DNA of 51,243 nucleotides, from the NCBI GenBank assembly GCA_023255415.1, contig JALRIN010000020.1, forward strand, positions 1 through 51,243. Direction: 5' to 3'. The DNA is from Cypionkella sp. Its GTDB lineage: Bacteria > Pseudomonadota > Alphaproteobacteria > Rhodobacterales > Rhodobacteraceae. The first letter of the stretch is position 1. Every line of letters begins with the position of its first letter. Made by a program: the position numbers and the translations under genes. This document shows, piece by piece, positions 25,002 to 33,035 of the stretch. Below the pieces are notes generated by a model. The model did not search any database and had not been told where the DNA came from. It saw only the letters and a list, made by a program, of their open reading frames with translations.

Positions 25002-25943
25002 ATGTCCCTTAAAGTCGCCTTGCAGATGGACCCGATCGGGTTGGTTAATATTAACGGCGATAGCACTTATCGTATTGCGCTCGAGGCGCAGGCGCGCGGG
25101 CATTCGCTGTTTTTCTACACGCCTGATAAGTTGGCCTATGTTGAAGGGCGGGTGATTGCGCGTGGTTTCCCGATTACATTGCGCCGCGAATTGGGCAATC
25201 ATGTCAGCTATGGCGACGAGGTCGAGGTCGACTTGGCCGAATTTGATGTGGTCTGGCTGCGGCAAGATCCGCCTTTTGATATGGGCTATATCACCACCAC
25301 GCATTTGCTGGATATGATCCATCCCAAGACTTTGGTGGTCAATGACCCGTTTTGGGTGCGGAATTATCCTGAAAAACTCTTGGTTCTGCGGTTTCCCGAC
25401 CTAACCCCTCCAACAGCAATCGCGCGCGATCTTGCGACCTTGCGGGCGTTCAAGGCCAAACATGGCGATGTGATTCTGAAGCCGCTTTACGGCAATGGCG
25501 GCGCAGGGGTGTTCCGGCTGGATGCCAATGACAAAAACCTTGCGTCTTTGCACGAGCTGTTTTGCGGGATCAACCGCGAGCCCTTGATTATGCAGAAATT
25601 TTTGCCTGATGTGTCAAAAGGCGACAAGCGGGTTTTGCTGGTGGATGGCGAACCCGTCGGGGCGATCAATCGGGTGCCGCAGGCGGGCGAGACACGTTCG
25701 AACATGCATGCCGGCGGGCGGCCTGAAAAGGTGGGTTTGACCGCGCGTGATCTGGAAATTTGCGCAGCGATTGGCCCGGTGTTGCGCGAGCATGGCCAGA
25801 TCTTTGTCGGCATCGACGTGATCGGTGATTATCTGACCGAGATCAACGTCACCTCGCCCACTGGCCTGCAAGAGCTCGAGCGGTTTGACGGCACCAATGC
25901 TGCCGAAAAGATTTGGCAGACGATCGAGGCCAAGCGGGCGTAG
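25002..25943 (+). CDS. gshB: Glutathione synthetase
   Basis: ATP-grasp ligase that adds glycine to gamma-glutamylcysteine to form glutathione. The 313-residue product starts MSLKVALQMDPIGLVNING at ATG 25002 with CGGAGAG before it. Conserved stretches are VWLRQDPPFDMGYITTTHLLD, KPLYGNGGAGVFRL (ATP-grasp lid), MQKFLPDV, and the metal/ATP site DVIGDYLTEINVTSPTGLQE. All are intact. The TAG stop abuts the convergent comM stop (TAGCTA). Confidence 0.96.
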   Translation: MSLKVALQMDPIGLVNINGDSTYRIALEAQARGHSLFFYTPDKLAYVEGRVIARGFPITLRRELGNHVSYGDEVEVDLAEFDVVWLRQDPPFDMGYITTTHLLDMIHPKTLVVNDPFWVRNYPEKLLVLRFPDLTPPTAIARDLATLRAFKAKHGDVILKPLYGNGGAGVFRLDANDKNLASLHELFCGINREPLIMQKFLPDVSKGDKRVLLVDGEPVGAINRVPQAGETRSNMHAGGRPEKVGLTARDLEICAAIGPVLREHGQIFVGIDVIGDYLTEINVTSPTGLQELERFDGTNAAEKIWQTIEAKRA

Positions 25944-27455
25944 CTATTTGGTTTTGATGGCAAGGCGAAAGCTGACGGCCTCGGCGATATGCGGCAGGCG
26001 GACGTACGGGGCGTGATCTAGGTCTGCAATGGTGCGCGCGACGCGCAGCACGCGGTGGTATCCGCGCGCAGACAGACCAAAACGGTCGGCCACGCGCGCC
26101 AGCAGGGCGCGGCCCTCGGCATCCGGCGCGGCAAAATGCTCAAGCGCGGAACCTTCCATATCTGCGTTCACTCGGGTGTTCGCGATACCCGCAAAGCGTG
26201 TGGTTTGGCGGCTGCGTGCGTCTTGCACCCGGGCCGCGACCGTCGCTGAACTGTCGCCCGATGCTGGCAGATCAAGATCAGTATAGGCCACGGGAGGCAC
26301 CTCGACCCGTAGATCAAAGCGGTCCATCAGCGGGCCCGAGATGCGGCCAAGATAGTCTTCGCCGCAGTGCGGAACCTTGGCGCAAGCGCGGGCAGGATCC
26401 GGTAAGTAGCCGCATTTGCAGGGATTTGCCGCAGCGATCAGTAAAAAGCGACAGGGATAGCGGATATGGGCATTGGCACGGGCGACCATAATCTCGCCGG
26501 TTTCAATCGGTTGGCGCAGGGTTTCCAGCACCATGCGGGGGAACTCGGGGAATTCGTCCATGAAGAGCACGCCGTTATGGGCAAGGCTGATCTCGCCGGG
26601 TTTTGCGCCCTTCCCCCCGCCAACGATCGCCGCCATCGAGGCGGTGTGATGGGGTTCGCGAAACGGGCGGCTGCGCGAAATTCCGCCCTCGGACAAAAGC
26701 CCGGCAAGCGAGTGAATCATCGATGTTTCAAGCGCTTCGGTCGCGGTCAGCATTGGCAGAATGCTGGGCAGTCGGGCGGCAAGCATGGACTTTCCTGACC
26801 CAGGCGTGCCAACCATCAGCAGATGATGCCGACCCGCCGCCGCGATTTCCAACGCACGTTTGGCGCGTTCTTGACCCTTTACGTCGCGCATGTCGCGCGC
26901 GCTTGGGTCGCGGATCACCTCGCCTGCTTCGGCGGGGGGCAGCACTGCTTGGCCGGTGAAATGGCGCACCACGTCGTTCAGCGAGGCGGCTGCGATGACC
27001 TGAGTGGCCCCGACCCAAGCGGCCTCGGGCCCGCAGGCCTTGGGGCAGAGCAGACTGCGGCCCTCTTCAGCCGCGGCCATCGCTGCGGGCAGGGCACCTA
27101 AAACCGGAATCAAGCGGCCATCAAGCGACAGCTCGCCCAATGCGACGGTGCCCGAGGCGGCATCTTTGGGAATGATGTCGAGCGCTGCAAGCAGCGCAAG
27201 CGCGATTGGCAGATCAAAATGCGATCCTTCTTTCGGCAAATCGGCGGGAGAAAGGTTAATCGTGATGCGTTTTGATGGCAGCGCAATCGACAGCGCAGTC
27301 ATCGCCGCGCGCACGCGTTCTTTCGCCTCTGACACCGCTTTGTCGGGTAGGCCGACAAGGCTAAATGACGGCATGCCGGGCGAAATGGCGCATTGCACCT
27401 CGACGATGCGGGCCTCGACGCCTTCAAAGGCCACTGTATAGGCTTGGGCAACCAT
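25944..27455 (-). CDS. comM: YifB/ComM family Mg-chelatase-like AAA+ ATPase
   Basis: A 503-residue AAA+ protein. The N-terminal domain resembles a Lon-like S5 fold (ARIVEVQCAISPGMPSFSLVGLPDKAV). The Mg-chelatase-type ATPase follows, with Walker A GTPGSGKSML, GGKGAKPGEISLAHNGVLFMDEFPEF (Walker B) and a zinc-binding loop CKCGYLPDPARACAKVPHC. In naturally competent bacteria the homologue is a hexameric helicase that promotes branch migration during transformation; noncompetent relatives keep it too. The length and motifs are normal. The stop abuts gshB. Confidence 0.93.
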   Translation of the reverse strand: MVAQAYTVAFEGVEARIVEVQCAISPGMPSFSLVGLPDKAVSEAKERVRAAMTALSIALPSKRITINLSPADLPKEGSHFDLPIALALLAALDIIPKDAASGTVALGELSLDGRLIPVLGALPAAMAAAEEGRSLLCPKACGPEAAWVGATQVIAAASLNDVVRHFTGQAVLPPAEAGEVIRDPSARDMRDVKGQERAKRALEIAAAGRHHLLMVGTPGSGKSMLAARLPSILPMLTATEALETSMIHSLAGLLSEGGISRSRPFREPHHTASMAAIVGGGKGAKPGEISLAHNGVLFMDEFPEFPRMVLETLRQPIETGEIMVARANAHIRYPCRFLLIAAANPCKCGYLPDPARACAKVPHCGEDYLGRISGPLMDRFDLRVEVPPVAYTDLDLPASGDSSATVAARVQDARSRQTTRFAGIANTRVNADMEGSALEHFAAPDAEGRALLARVADRFGLSARGYHRVLRVARTIADLDHAPYVRLPHIAEAVSFRLAIKTK

Positions 27456-27501
27456 GACCCGTTCCCGTTTTGCGATGATTAACGGGTAGCGGGGGAATGG
27501 T

Positions 27502-28377
27502 TTACGATTGGTAAATTTTCATGAATTTTGGCCAAGCTTCTGGGTCTGCGACGGTTTTGTCGCGGCAAAAGGCATTACAAAAGCCAAAACGGCGGCCGTT
27601 TAACTGCATCACATCGGTCACCGGCGCGCCAGAATAGGGGCAGGTGGTATTCTCGGCGGTGGTGCCCTCGACCGCTTGGGCGGCCAGCGGGGTCGGGCCC
27701 GGCCAGGCGCGGATGGGGTAGGGGCGGCGGTAAAACGCTTGATCGGGGCCATCGACCATGCCCATCGCGCGCCATTGCCGAAAGGGTAGATGCGCCAGAT
27801 GCGCTGCAACATAGGCCTGCGACACCGGCCCGACCGGCAGGTTATAGCCAGCTATTCTGCCGGCAACGGGGGCGAACATCGCATCCGCCGCACTGTAAGC
27901 GCCGCAAAGCCATTGCCCAGAGCCGGTCTGCTGCTGCGCCCACGACCAGATGGTTTCAAGCCGCTGCAAATCTGCCAAAACCTCGGGGGGCAGCGCGCAA
28001 TCACTGTAGGACACCCGCAGGTTCATCGGGCAGTGGCTGCGCAAGGCCGTAAACCCTGCGTGCATTTCAGCGGCAAGCACGCGGGCCACGGCGCGGGCAC
28101 GCGGATCGGTTGGCCAAAGCCCGGCCTCTGGATGGCGCGAGGCGAGTTCTTCGGCGATGGCAATGGTTTCAGGCACCACCACACCATCCGGTGTGCGCAT
28201 GGTCGGGGCAGTTTTGGCGGGGGCAAAGTCTTGCAGAAGCGTTTGCAGCTCGTCAGTGTAAAGCTGAGCGCGCAGGGTTTTCACAGGAATGCCAAAGGCA
28301 TCGAACATCAGCCACCCGCGCAAGGACCAACTGGAATAGGCCCTGTCGCCGATCACAAGGGTGTAGGGGGTTTGCAT
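27502..28377 (-). CDS. Glutathione S-transferase with C-terminal TRASH-like zinc motif
   Basis: A 291-residue protein. Residues 1 to about 90 form the thioredoxin-like GST domain (YTLVIGDRAYSSWSLRGW, with a candidate catalytic Ser at 15/16; VPETIAIAEELA). An all-alpha GST domain follows to about 225. The last 49 residues are extra: NTTCPYSGAPVTDV, then RRFGFCNAFCRDKTVADPE. Cysteines C246, C267 and C271 give C-x20-C-x3-C, which fits the TRASH/YHS-type metal-binding finger. The fusion suggests a metal-linked or redox role, but the substrate is unknown. RBS GGAGCACGCC before ATG. Separated from comM by 46 bp. Confidence 0.82.
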   Translation of the reverse strand: MQTPYTLVIGDRAYSSWSLRGWLMFDAFGIPVKTLRAQLYTDELQTLLQDFAPAKTAPTMRTPDGVVVPETIAIAEELASRHPEAGLWPTDPRARAVARVLAAEMHAGFTALRSHCPMNLRVSYSDCALPPEVLADLQRLETIWSWAQQQTGSGQWLCGAYSAADAMFAPVAGRIAGYNLPVGPVSQAYVAAHLAHLPFRQWRAMGMVDGPDQAFYRRPYPIRAWPGPTPLAAQAVEGTTAENTTCPYSGAPVTDVMQLNGRRFGFCNAFCRDKTVADPEAWPKFMKIYQS

Positions 28378-28706
28378 GGCGTGCTCCTAATCCGATTTCC
28401 CACAAACTATGCACGAAAGGCAGCGGGGTAAAATGCTGATTTGTGACGAGCCGCATCACGAGGTTTGATTGCAATTTTGCTATCACGCATATGTCTTTGT
28501 TTAGAACATGTAGATAACAGTTTTGTGCTTTCATCATGAAATCTGACTCTGTGATAATATCATATAAGTGACGCAAAGATGTATATGTGTCGAGCAGCGC
28601 CTTGATTTTGAAAATTCTTGCTATAGGCGAGTGATCCAGTCGCTGCGGTGCCGCGTATCCCTTGAAAGCCCGTTAAGAAACCGCACGGGCGGATCTGGGG
28701 GATAAG
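28378..28706. other. AT-rich intergenic region upstream of rpoHII
   Basis: This 329-bp gap between divergent genes is distinctly AT-rich between about 28440 and 28620. It holds the palindrome TGATA-A-TATCA at 28552-28562 and an ECF-type promoter further downstream (28632-28659). No reading frame resembling a protein, and no tRNA or repeat, was seen. Confidence 0.5.
28632..28659 (+). promoter_or_regulatory. Candidate ECF sigma (RpoE-type) promoter for rpoHII
   Basis: TGATCC (28632-28637) and CGTATC (28654-28659) are separated by 16 bp, the spacing and sequence pattern of ECF sigma-E promoters. It lies about 45 bp before the rpoHII start. In Rhodobacter sphaeroides, rpoHII is under RpoE-ChrR control during singlet-oxygen stress; I infer the same here. 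Confidence 0.6.
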
Positions 28707-29582
28707 ATGGCCTTTGACGGGACGACAGATCAAACCCTGTCGCGGCAGGCGCGCGCCGCAGAATTGCTGGACGCCGAAACCGAGCTGCGCCTTGCCTATG
28801 CTTGGCGCGATCATCGGGACGAGGCCGCGCTGCATCGGTTGATCACCGCCTATATGCGGCTGGCGATTTCGATGGCGTCAAAGTTTCGCCGCTATGGCGC
28901 GCCGATGAATGATTTGATCCAAGAGGCGTCTTTGGGCCTGATGAAGGCGGCGGAAAAGTTTGATCCTGACCGCGGTGTGCGGTTTTCGACCTATGCGGTC
29001 TGGTGGATCAAGGCCAGCATCCAGGACTATGTGATGCGCAATTGGTCGATGGTGCGCACCGGCAGCACCTCGGCGCAAAAATCCTTGTTTTTCAATCTGA
29101 AACGTGTGCAGGCCAAGCTGGAGCGCGAAGCGCAGGCGCGCGGCGAGACGCTGGATCAGCACCAGTTGCGCGAAAAAGTGGCGCAAGAAATTGGTGTTAC
29201 TTTGGCCGAAGTTGCGATGATGGAAGGGCGTTTGGCGGGCTCTGACGCCTCGCTGAACGCGCAACAATCGGGCGAGGATGAGGGTCGCGAGTGGATCGAC
29301 ATTCTGGAAGACGAAAGCCCGCAGGCCGATGAGCAGGTCACGCTTGCCCATGATCGCGCCAAGGTGCGTGATTGGTTGGTGCAAGCGATGGCGGGGCTGA
29401 ACGCCCGTGAGCGGCACATCGTAACCGAGCGGCGTTTGCGCGAAGTGCCGCGCACGCTTGAGAATTTGGGGCAGGAACTGGGGCTGTCGAAAGAGCGGAT
29501 CCGCCAGCTTGAGGCGGCTGCCTATGCCAAGCTGCGCAAAAATCTGCAGACCAATGCGCCCGATGTGATGGAATATATCTAG
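28707..29582 (+). CDS. rpoHII: RNA polymerase sigma-32-type factor, RpoHII group
   Basis: A 291-residue alternative sigma factor. Region 2 (about 45-115) includes NDLIQEASLGLMKAAEKFDP and RFSTYAVWWIKASIQDYVMR. Region 3 follows, and the region 4 helix-turn-helix is LENLGQELGLSKERIRQLE (about 250-270). The sequence is closest to the RpoHII factors of Rhodobacteraceae, which direct photo-oxidative and general stress genes rather than classical heat shock. ATG start with GGGGGATAAG before it. The upstream ECF-type promoter supports control by an RpoE-like sigma factor. Assignment to HII rather than HI is from recall of the family. Confidence 0.88.
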   Translation: MAFDGTTDQTLSRQARAAELLDAETELRLAYAWRDHRDEAALHRLITAYMRLAISMASKFRRYGAPMNDLIQEASLGLMKAAEKFDPDRGVRFSTYAVWWIKASIQDYVMRNWSMVRTGSTSAQKSLFFNLKRVQAKLEREAQARGETLDQHQLREKVAQEIGVTLAEVAMMEGRLAGSDASLNAQQSGEDEGREWIDILEDESPQADEQVTLAHDRAKVRDWLVQAMAGLNARERHIVTERRLREVPRTLENLGQELGLSKERIRQLEAAAYAKLRKNLQTNAPDVMEYI

Positions 29583-29617
29583 CCGCCTCTGGCCTGTTGA
29601 GTTTAGCGCCCGCGCCG

Positions 29618-29631
29618 CCTACACCTGTAGG
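29618..29631. promoter_or_regulatory. Short palindrome upstream of coaBC
   Basis: CCTACA-CC-TGTAGG is a perfect 6-bp inverted repeat 20 bp before the coaBC start, just upstream of its AAGGAG ribosome-binding site. It could be an operator or a small RNA hairpin. No regulator can be named. Confidence 0.25.
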
Positions 29632-29651
29632 TCAGCCTGAAAGGAGCCGTC

Positions 29652-30845
29652 ATGCAGGGCAAGCGCATCCTTCTGATTATTGGCGGTGGCATTGCTGCCT
29701 ATAAGTCTTTGCTGCTGATCCGTTTGTTACGGGCGGCAGGGGCGTCTGTGACGCCGGTTTTGACCCGCGCAGGGGCGGAATTTGTCACACCGCTTAGCGT
29801 TTCTGCCTTGGCGGGTGAAAAAGTTTACTCGGCGCTGTTTGACCTGACCGACGAGGCCGAGATGGGGCATATCCAACTCTCGCGGGTGGCCGATCTGATC
29901 GTGGTGGCGCCCGCGACGGCGGATTTGCTGGCGAAAATGGCGCAGGGGCGGGCGGATGATCTGGCCTCGACGCTGTTGCTTGCCACCGATACCGCGGTTT
30001 TGGTGGCGCCTGCGATGAATGTGCGGATGTGGCATCACCCTGCAACCCAGCGCAATCTGGCGCAGCTGCGCGCGGATGGTGTGCGTTTTGTAGGCCCAGA
30101 GGCGGGCGAGATGGCTTGCGGTGAATTTGGTATCGGCCGATTGGCGGAACCCGAGACGATCTTTGCCAGCATTGCGGCGGCTTTGCAAAGCGGGCCTTTG
30201 GCAGGGCGGCATATCCTTGTGACATCCGGGCCGACGCATGAGCCGATTGATCCGGTGCGCTATATCGCCAATCGGTCGTCGGGGGCGCAGGGCACGGCGA
30301 TTGCGGCAGCCTTGCGGGATCTAGGTGCTGACGTCACATTTGTGACGGGTCCGGCCAGCGTGCCTGCGCCCGAGGGTGTGCGGGTGGTGCGAGTTGAAAC
30401 TGCGGCGCAAATGCTGGCGGCGGTGCAGGCGGCCTTGCCGGCAGAGGTTGCGGTGATGGCGGCGGCGGTGGCCGATTGGCGGGTGGCCAATGCCAGCGGG
30501 TCGAAGATGAAAAAGGACGGCTCTGGCAAAGCCCCCGCCTTGGAGTTTGCGGAAAACCCCGACATCTTGGCGCTGGTCTCAAAAGGCGATGCGCGGCCGC
30601 GCCTGGTGGTGGGCTTTGCCGCCGAGACCGATCAGGTCGAGACCTTTGCGGCGGCAAAACGCCTGCGCAAGGGCTGCGATTGGATTGTGGCCAATGATGT
30701 GTCGCCGGCGACGGGGATCATGGGCGGCAGTGAAAACGCGGTGGTGTTGATTTCAGACGCGGGGGCAGAGGTTTGGCCGCGCATGGCCAAGGAGGCCGTT
30801 GCGCGGCGCTTGGCTGACCGTATCGCGGCGGCGCTGGCTGAGTGA
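29652..30845 (+). CDS. coaBC: Bifunctional phosphopantothenoylcysteine decarboxylase/synthetase
   Basis: Two coenzyme A steps in one 397-residue protein. The N-terminal FMN decarboxylase domain (CoaC) has GGGIAAYKSL, the catalytic His H73 in MGHIQLSR, the PAMN motif in APAMNVRMW and the Cys loop GEMACGEFGIGR. The C-terminal CoaB domain begins about residue 185 with HILVTSGPTHEPIDPVRYIANRSSG and uses CTP to join phosphopantothenate to cysteine. ATG start with AAGGAG. Followed by dut after 40 bp; the coaBC-dut pairing is common in bacteria. Confidence 0.97.
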   Translation: MQGKRILLIIGGGIAAYKSLLLIRLLRAAGASVTPVLTRAGAEFVTPLSVSALAGEKVYSALFDLTDEAEMGHIQLSRVADLIVVAPATADLLAKMAQGRADDLASTLLLATDTAVLVAPAMNVRMWHHPATQRNLAQLRADGVRFVGPEAGEMACGEFGIGRLAEPETIFASIAAALQSGPLAGRHILVTSGPTHEPIDPVRYIANRSSGAQGTAIAAALRDLGADVTFVTGPASVPAPEGVRVVRVETAAQMLAAVQAALPAEVAVMAAAVADWRVANASGSKMKKDGSGKAPALEFAENPDILALVSKGDARPRLVVGFAAETDQVETFAAAKRLRKGCDWIVANDVSPATGIMGGSENAVVLISDAGAEVWPRMAKEAVARRLADRIAAALAE

Positions 30846-30885
30846 GGCCAGCGGTTTGACAAAGGCTTTGCATAAAGGATTAACC

Positions 30886-31356
30886 ATGGCAGGGGTGCAG
30901 GTGGTTTGGGAAGACTGGGCAGACCAAAGCGTGGGGCTGCCTGCCTATCAGACGGCAGGGGCGGCGGGGGCGGATCTTTGCGCCAATCTGCCCTCTGATC
31001 TGCGCGCGACGGGGCTGGTGATTGCCCCCATGGCGCGGGTGGTGGTGCCGACCGGCCTGCGGGTTGCCATTCCGGCAGGGTTCGAGATGCAGATAAGACC
31101 CAGATCGGGCTTGGCGGTTAAATCGGGGATCACCCTGCCCAATACGCCCGGCACGATTGACAGCGATTATCGTGGGCCCTTGGGCGTGGCGCTGATCAAC
31201 CTGAGCGCAGAGGCTTTTGTGGTGCAGCACGGCGACCGCATTGCCCAAGCGGTGGTTGCCCCCGTCGTGCAGGCGGATTTTGTCGTGGTGGCGGATTTGG
31301 ACGAAACCGCGCGCGGGGCGGGCGGCTTTGGCTCGACTGGGGTGTCGCGCGGATGA
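30886..31356 (+). CDS. dut: Deoxyuridine 5'-triphosphate nucleotidohydrolase
   Basis: Trimeric dUTPase that hydrolyses dUTP to dUMP, keeping uracil out of DNA. The 156-residue product from ATG 30886 (AAGGAT upstream) carries all five family motifs: PAYQTAGAAGADL, RPRSGLAVKSG, GTIDSDYRGPLGVAL with the catalytic Asp, GDRIAQAVV and the flexible C-terminal RGAGGFGSTG. The stop overlaps the start of the membrane-tethered MoeB-like gene by 4 bases (ATGA). Confidence 0.97.
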   Translation: MAGVQVVWEDWADQSVGLPAYQTAGAAGADLCANLPSDLRATGLVIAPMARVVVPTGLRVAIPAGFEMQIRPRSGLAVKSGITLPNTPGTIDSDYRGPLGVALINLSAEAFVVQHGDRIAQAVVAPVVQADFVVVADLDETARGAGGFGSTGVSRG

Positions 31357-32387
31357 CGCTTGTTTTGACGATGATGGCAGCGCTTTGGGGCATTGGCTGG
31401 GCGATGAAGACGCCCAAGCACCTGCGCTGGGGGATGATCGCGGCGCTTTGGGTGGCGGTGATTTTGGCCAATCTGGTCTTGCCCGTGGCCAGCCCTTTGC
31501 GCCAAGCAACAGGCGGTGATGCGCGGGTTTGGGCGGTGCTGGGGGTCTTGGCCGCGCTGGTTGCGGGCTATCGGCGCGGGCTTGCGGCACTGCGCAGCAA
31601 GGCCGAACCAGAGCCTGCGAAGGTGGTTGCTTTTTCCGACAGCGAGTTAGACCGCTATGCCCGCCATATCATGCTGCGCGAAGTCGGTGGGCCGGGGCAA
31701 AGGCGGCTGAAGGACGCGCGGGTTTTGGTGGTGGGTGCGGGCGGGCTGGGCTCGCCTGCCTTGTTATATCTGGCCGCCGCAGGGGTGGGTGTGATTGGGG
31801 TGATTGATGATGATAAGGTTGATGGCAGCAACCTTCAGCGCCAGATTATTCATACAGATCAGCGCATTGGCATGGATAAGGTGCAATCGGCGGCCGTGGC
31901 GATCAAGGCGTTGAACCCCTTTGTCACCCTGCGCCCCTATCGCCGCAGGTTGGATGAGGCAATCGCGGCCGATCTGCTGGCAGACTATGATCTGGTGCTG
32001 GATGGTTCGGATAATTTTGACACCCGCTATTTGGTGAATAAAGTCTGTGCCGCACAGGGCAAGCCGCTGATTTCAGCCGCGATCACGCAGTGGGAGGGGC
32101 AAATCTCGCTTTACGACCCGGCGCGGGGTGCGCCCTGCTATGAATGCGTGTTTCCAGTGCGACCTGCGGCTGGCATGGTGCCAAGCTGCGCCGAGGCGGG
32201 GGTGATCTCGCCCTTGCCCGGGGTGATTGGCGCGATGATGGCGGTCGAGGCCCTGAAGCAGATTACCGGCGCAGGCCAAGGGCTTGCGGGGCGGCTGATG
32301 ATTTACGACGCGCTTTATGCCGAAACCCGGGTGATCAAGATCAAGCCGCGTGCGGACTGTCCGATTTGTGGTGCTGCGGGCAGCTGA
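31353..32387 (+). CDS. moeB: MoeB/ThiF/HesA-type adenylyltransferase with N-terminal membrane anchor
   Basis: E1-like enzyme that adenylates the C-terminal glycine of a ThiS/MoaD-type sulfur carrier, 344 residues. The first 80 residues contain about three hydrophobic helices (1-17, 24-46, 58-74). The ThiF domain then begins LDRYARHIMLREVGGPGQ, with the nucleotide loop GAGGLG (128-133), DDDKVDGSNLQRQ, LDGSDNFDTRYLVN, the conserved Cys in VPSCAEAGV and the zinc pair C336-x2-C339 (CPIC), the other pair being in PCYEC. The membrane segment is not part of classical MoeB. Coupled to dut by a 4-base overlap. The last 47 bases overlap tag. Confidence 0.88.
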   Translation: MTLVLTMMAALWGIGWAMKTPKHLRWGMIAALWVAVILANLVLPVASPLRQATGGDARVWAVLGVLAALVAGYRRGLAALRSKAEPEPAKVVAFSDSELDRYARHIMLREVGGPGQRRLKDARVLVVGAGGLGSPALLYLAAAGVGVIGVIDDDKVDGSNLQRQIIHTDQRIGMDKVQSAAVAIKALNPFVTLRPYRRRLDEAIAADLLADYDLVLDGSDNFDTRYLVNKVCAAQGKPLISAAITQWEGQISLYDPARGAPCYECVFPVRPAAGMVPSCAEAGVISPLPGVIGAMMAVEALKQITGAGQGLAGRLMIYDALYAETRVIKIKPRADCPICGAAGS

Positions 32388-32916
32388 CAAGGTGATCGTT
32401 GACCATGCCGGTGGCTTGCATAAAGGCATAGGTGATGGTGGGGCCGCAAAACTTAAACCCCTCCGCCTTCAGCGCCTTTGACATCGCTTGCGATGCGGGG
32501 GTTTGCGCGGGAATATCGGCGGCAGAGGTCAGACGGTTGTTGCGCCTTGGACCATTCAGCCCCCACAGGAAATTTGAAAATCCCGTTTCCGCTTCGATCC
32601 GCAGATAAGCGCGCGCACCCGCAAGGGTGGCCTCGATCTTACCGCGATGGCGGATGATGCCGGGATTTTTCAGCAGGCCCAGCACCTCGGCTTCGCCCCA
32701 ATGCGCAATGATGTCTGGGGCAAATCCGGCAAAGGCTGCACGAAAATTGTCGCGCCTTTTCAGGATGGTGAACCAACTTAGACCGGCCTGAAAGCCTTCC
32801 AGCATCAGGGATTCAAACAGCGCGCGCGAGCAGCGCACAGGCCGCCCCCATTCGGTGTCGTGATAAGCCACATAAAGCGGATCAGTGCCGCACCACGGGC
32901 AAGGCTGGTTGGGCAT
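32341..32916 (-). CDS. tag: DNA-3-methyladenine glycosylase I
   Basis: Base-excision repair glycosylase that removes 3-methyladenine, 191 residues. Typical Tag stretches: CPWCGTDPLYVAYHDTEWG (N-terminal zinc Cys and His), LFESLMLEGFQAGLSWFTIL with the catalytic Glu, and the C-terminal NDHLVSCPQHH with the second zinc His and Cys. Zinc ligands therefore sit at both ends, as in E. coli Tag. The C-terminal 47 bases lie on the opposite strand of the MoeB-like coding end. Divergent from the EAL gene. Confidence 0.94.
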   Translation of the reverse strand: MPNQPCPWCGTDPLYVAYHDTEWGRPVRCSRALFESLMLEGFQAGLSWFTILKRRDNFRAAFAGFAPDIIAHWGEAEVLGLLKNPGIIRHRGKIEATLAGARAYLRIEAETGFSNFLWGLNGPRRNNRLTSAADIPAQTPASQAMSKALKAEGFKFCGPTITYAFMQATGMVNDHLVSCPQHHKSDSPHAA

Positions 32917-33035
32917 CGTGCCGCCTTAATCGTTAGAATTATGCTAAAATCGCAGAGCTTAAGGCGACTTTTACCCTGTCCTGTCAGACATGTCGAATAT
33001 TTAGCCCAAGACGGGTTTTCAGGAAGGATGCCGCG

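Noticed and set aside
28440..28620. A mobile-element remnant or tRNA in the AT-rich stretch
   Set aside because: No terminal repeats, target duplications, transposase fragments or tRNA cloverleaf elements were seen; it is better explained as a promoter region.
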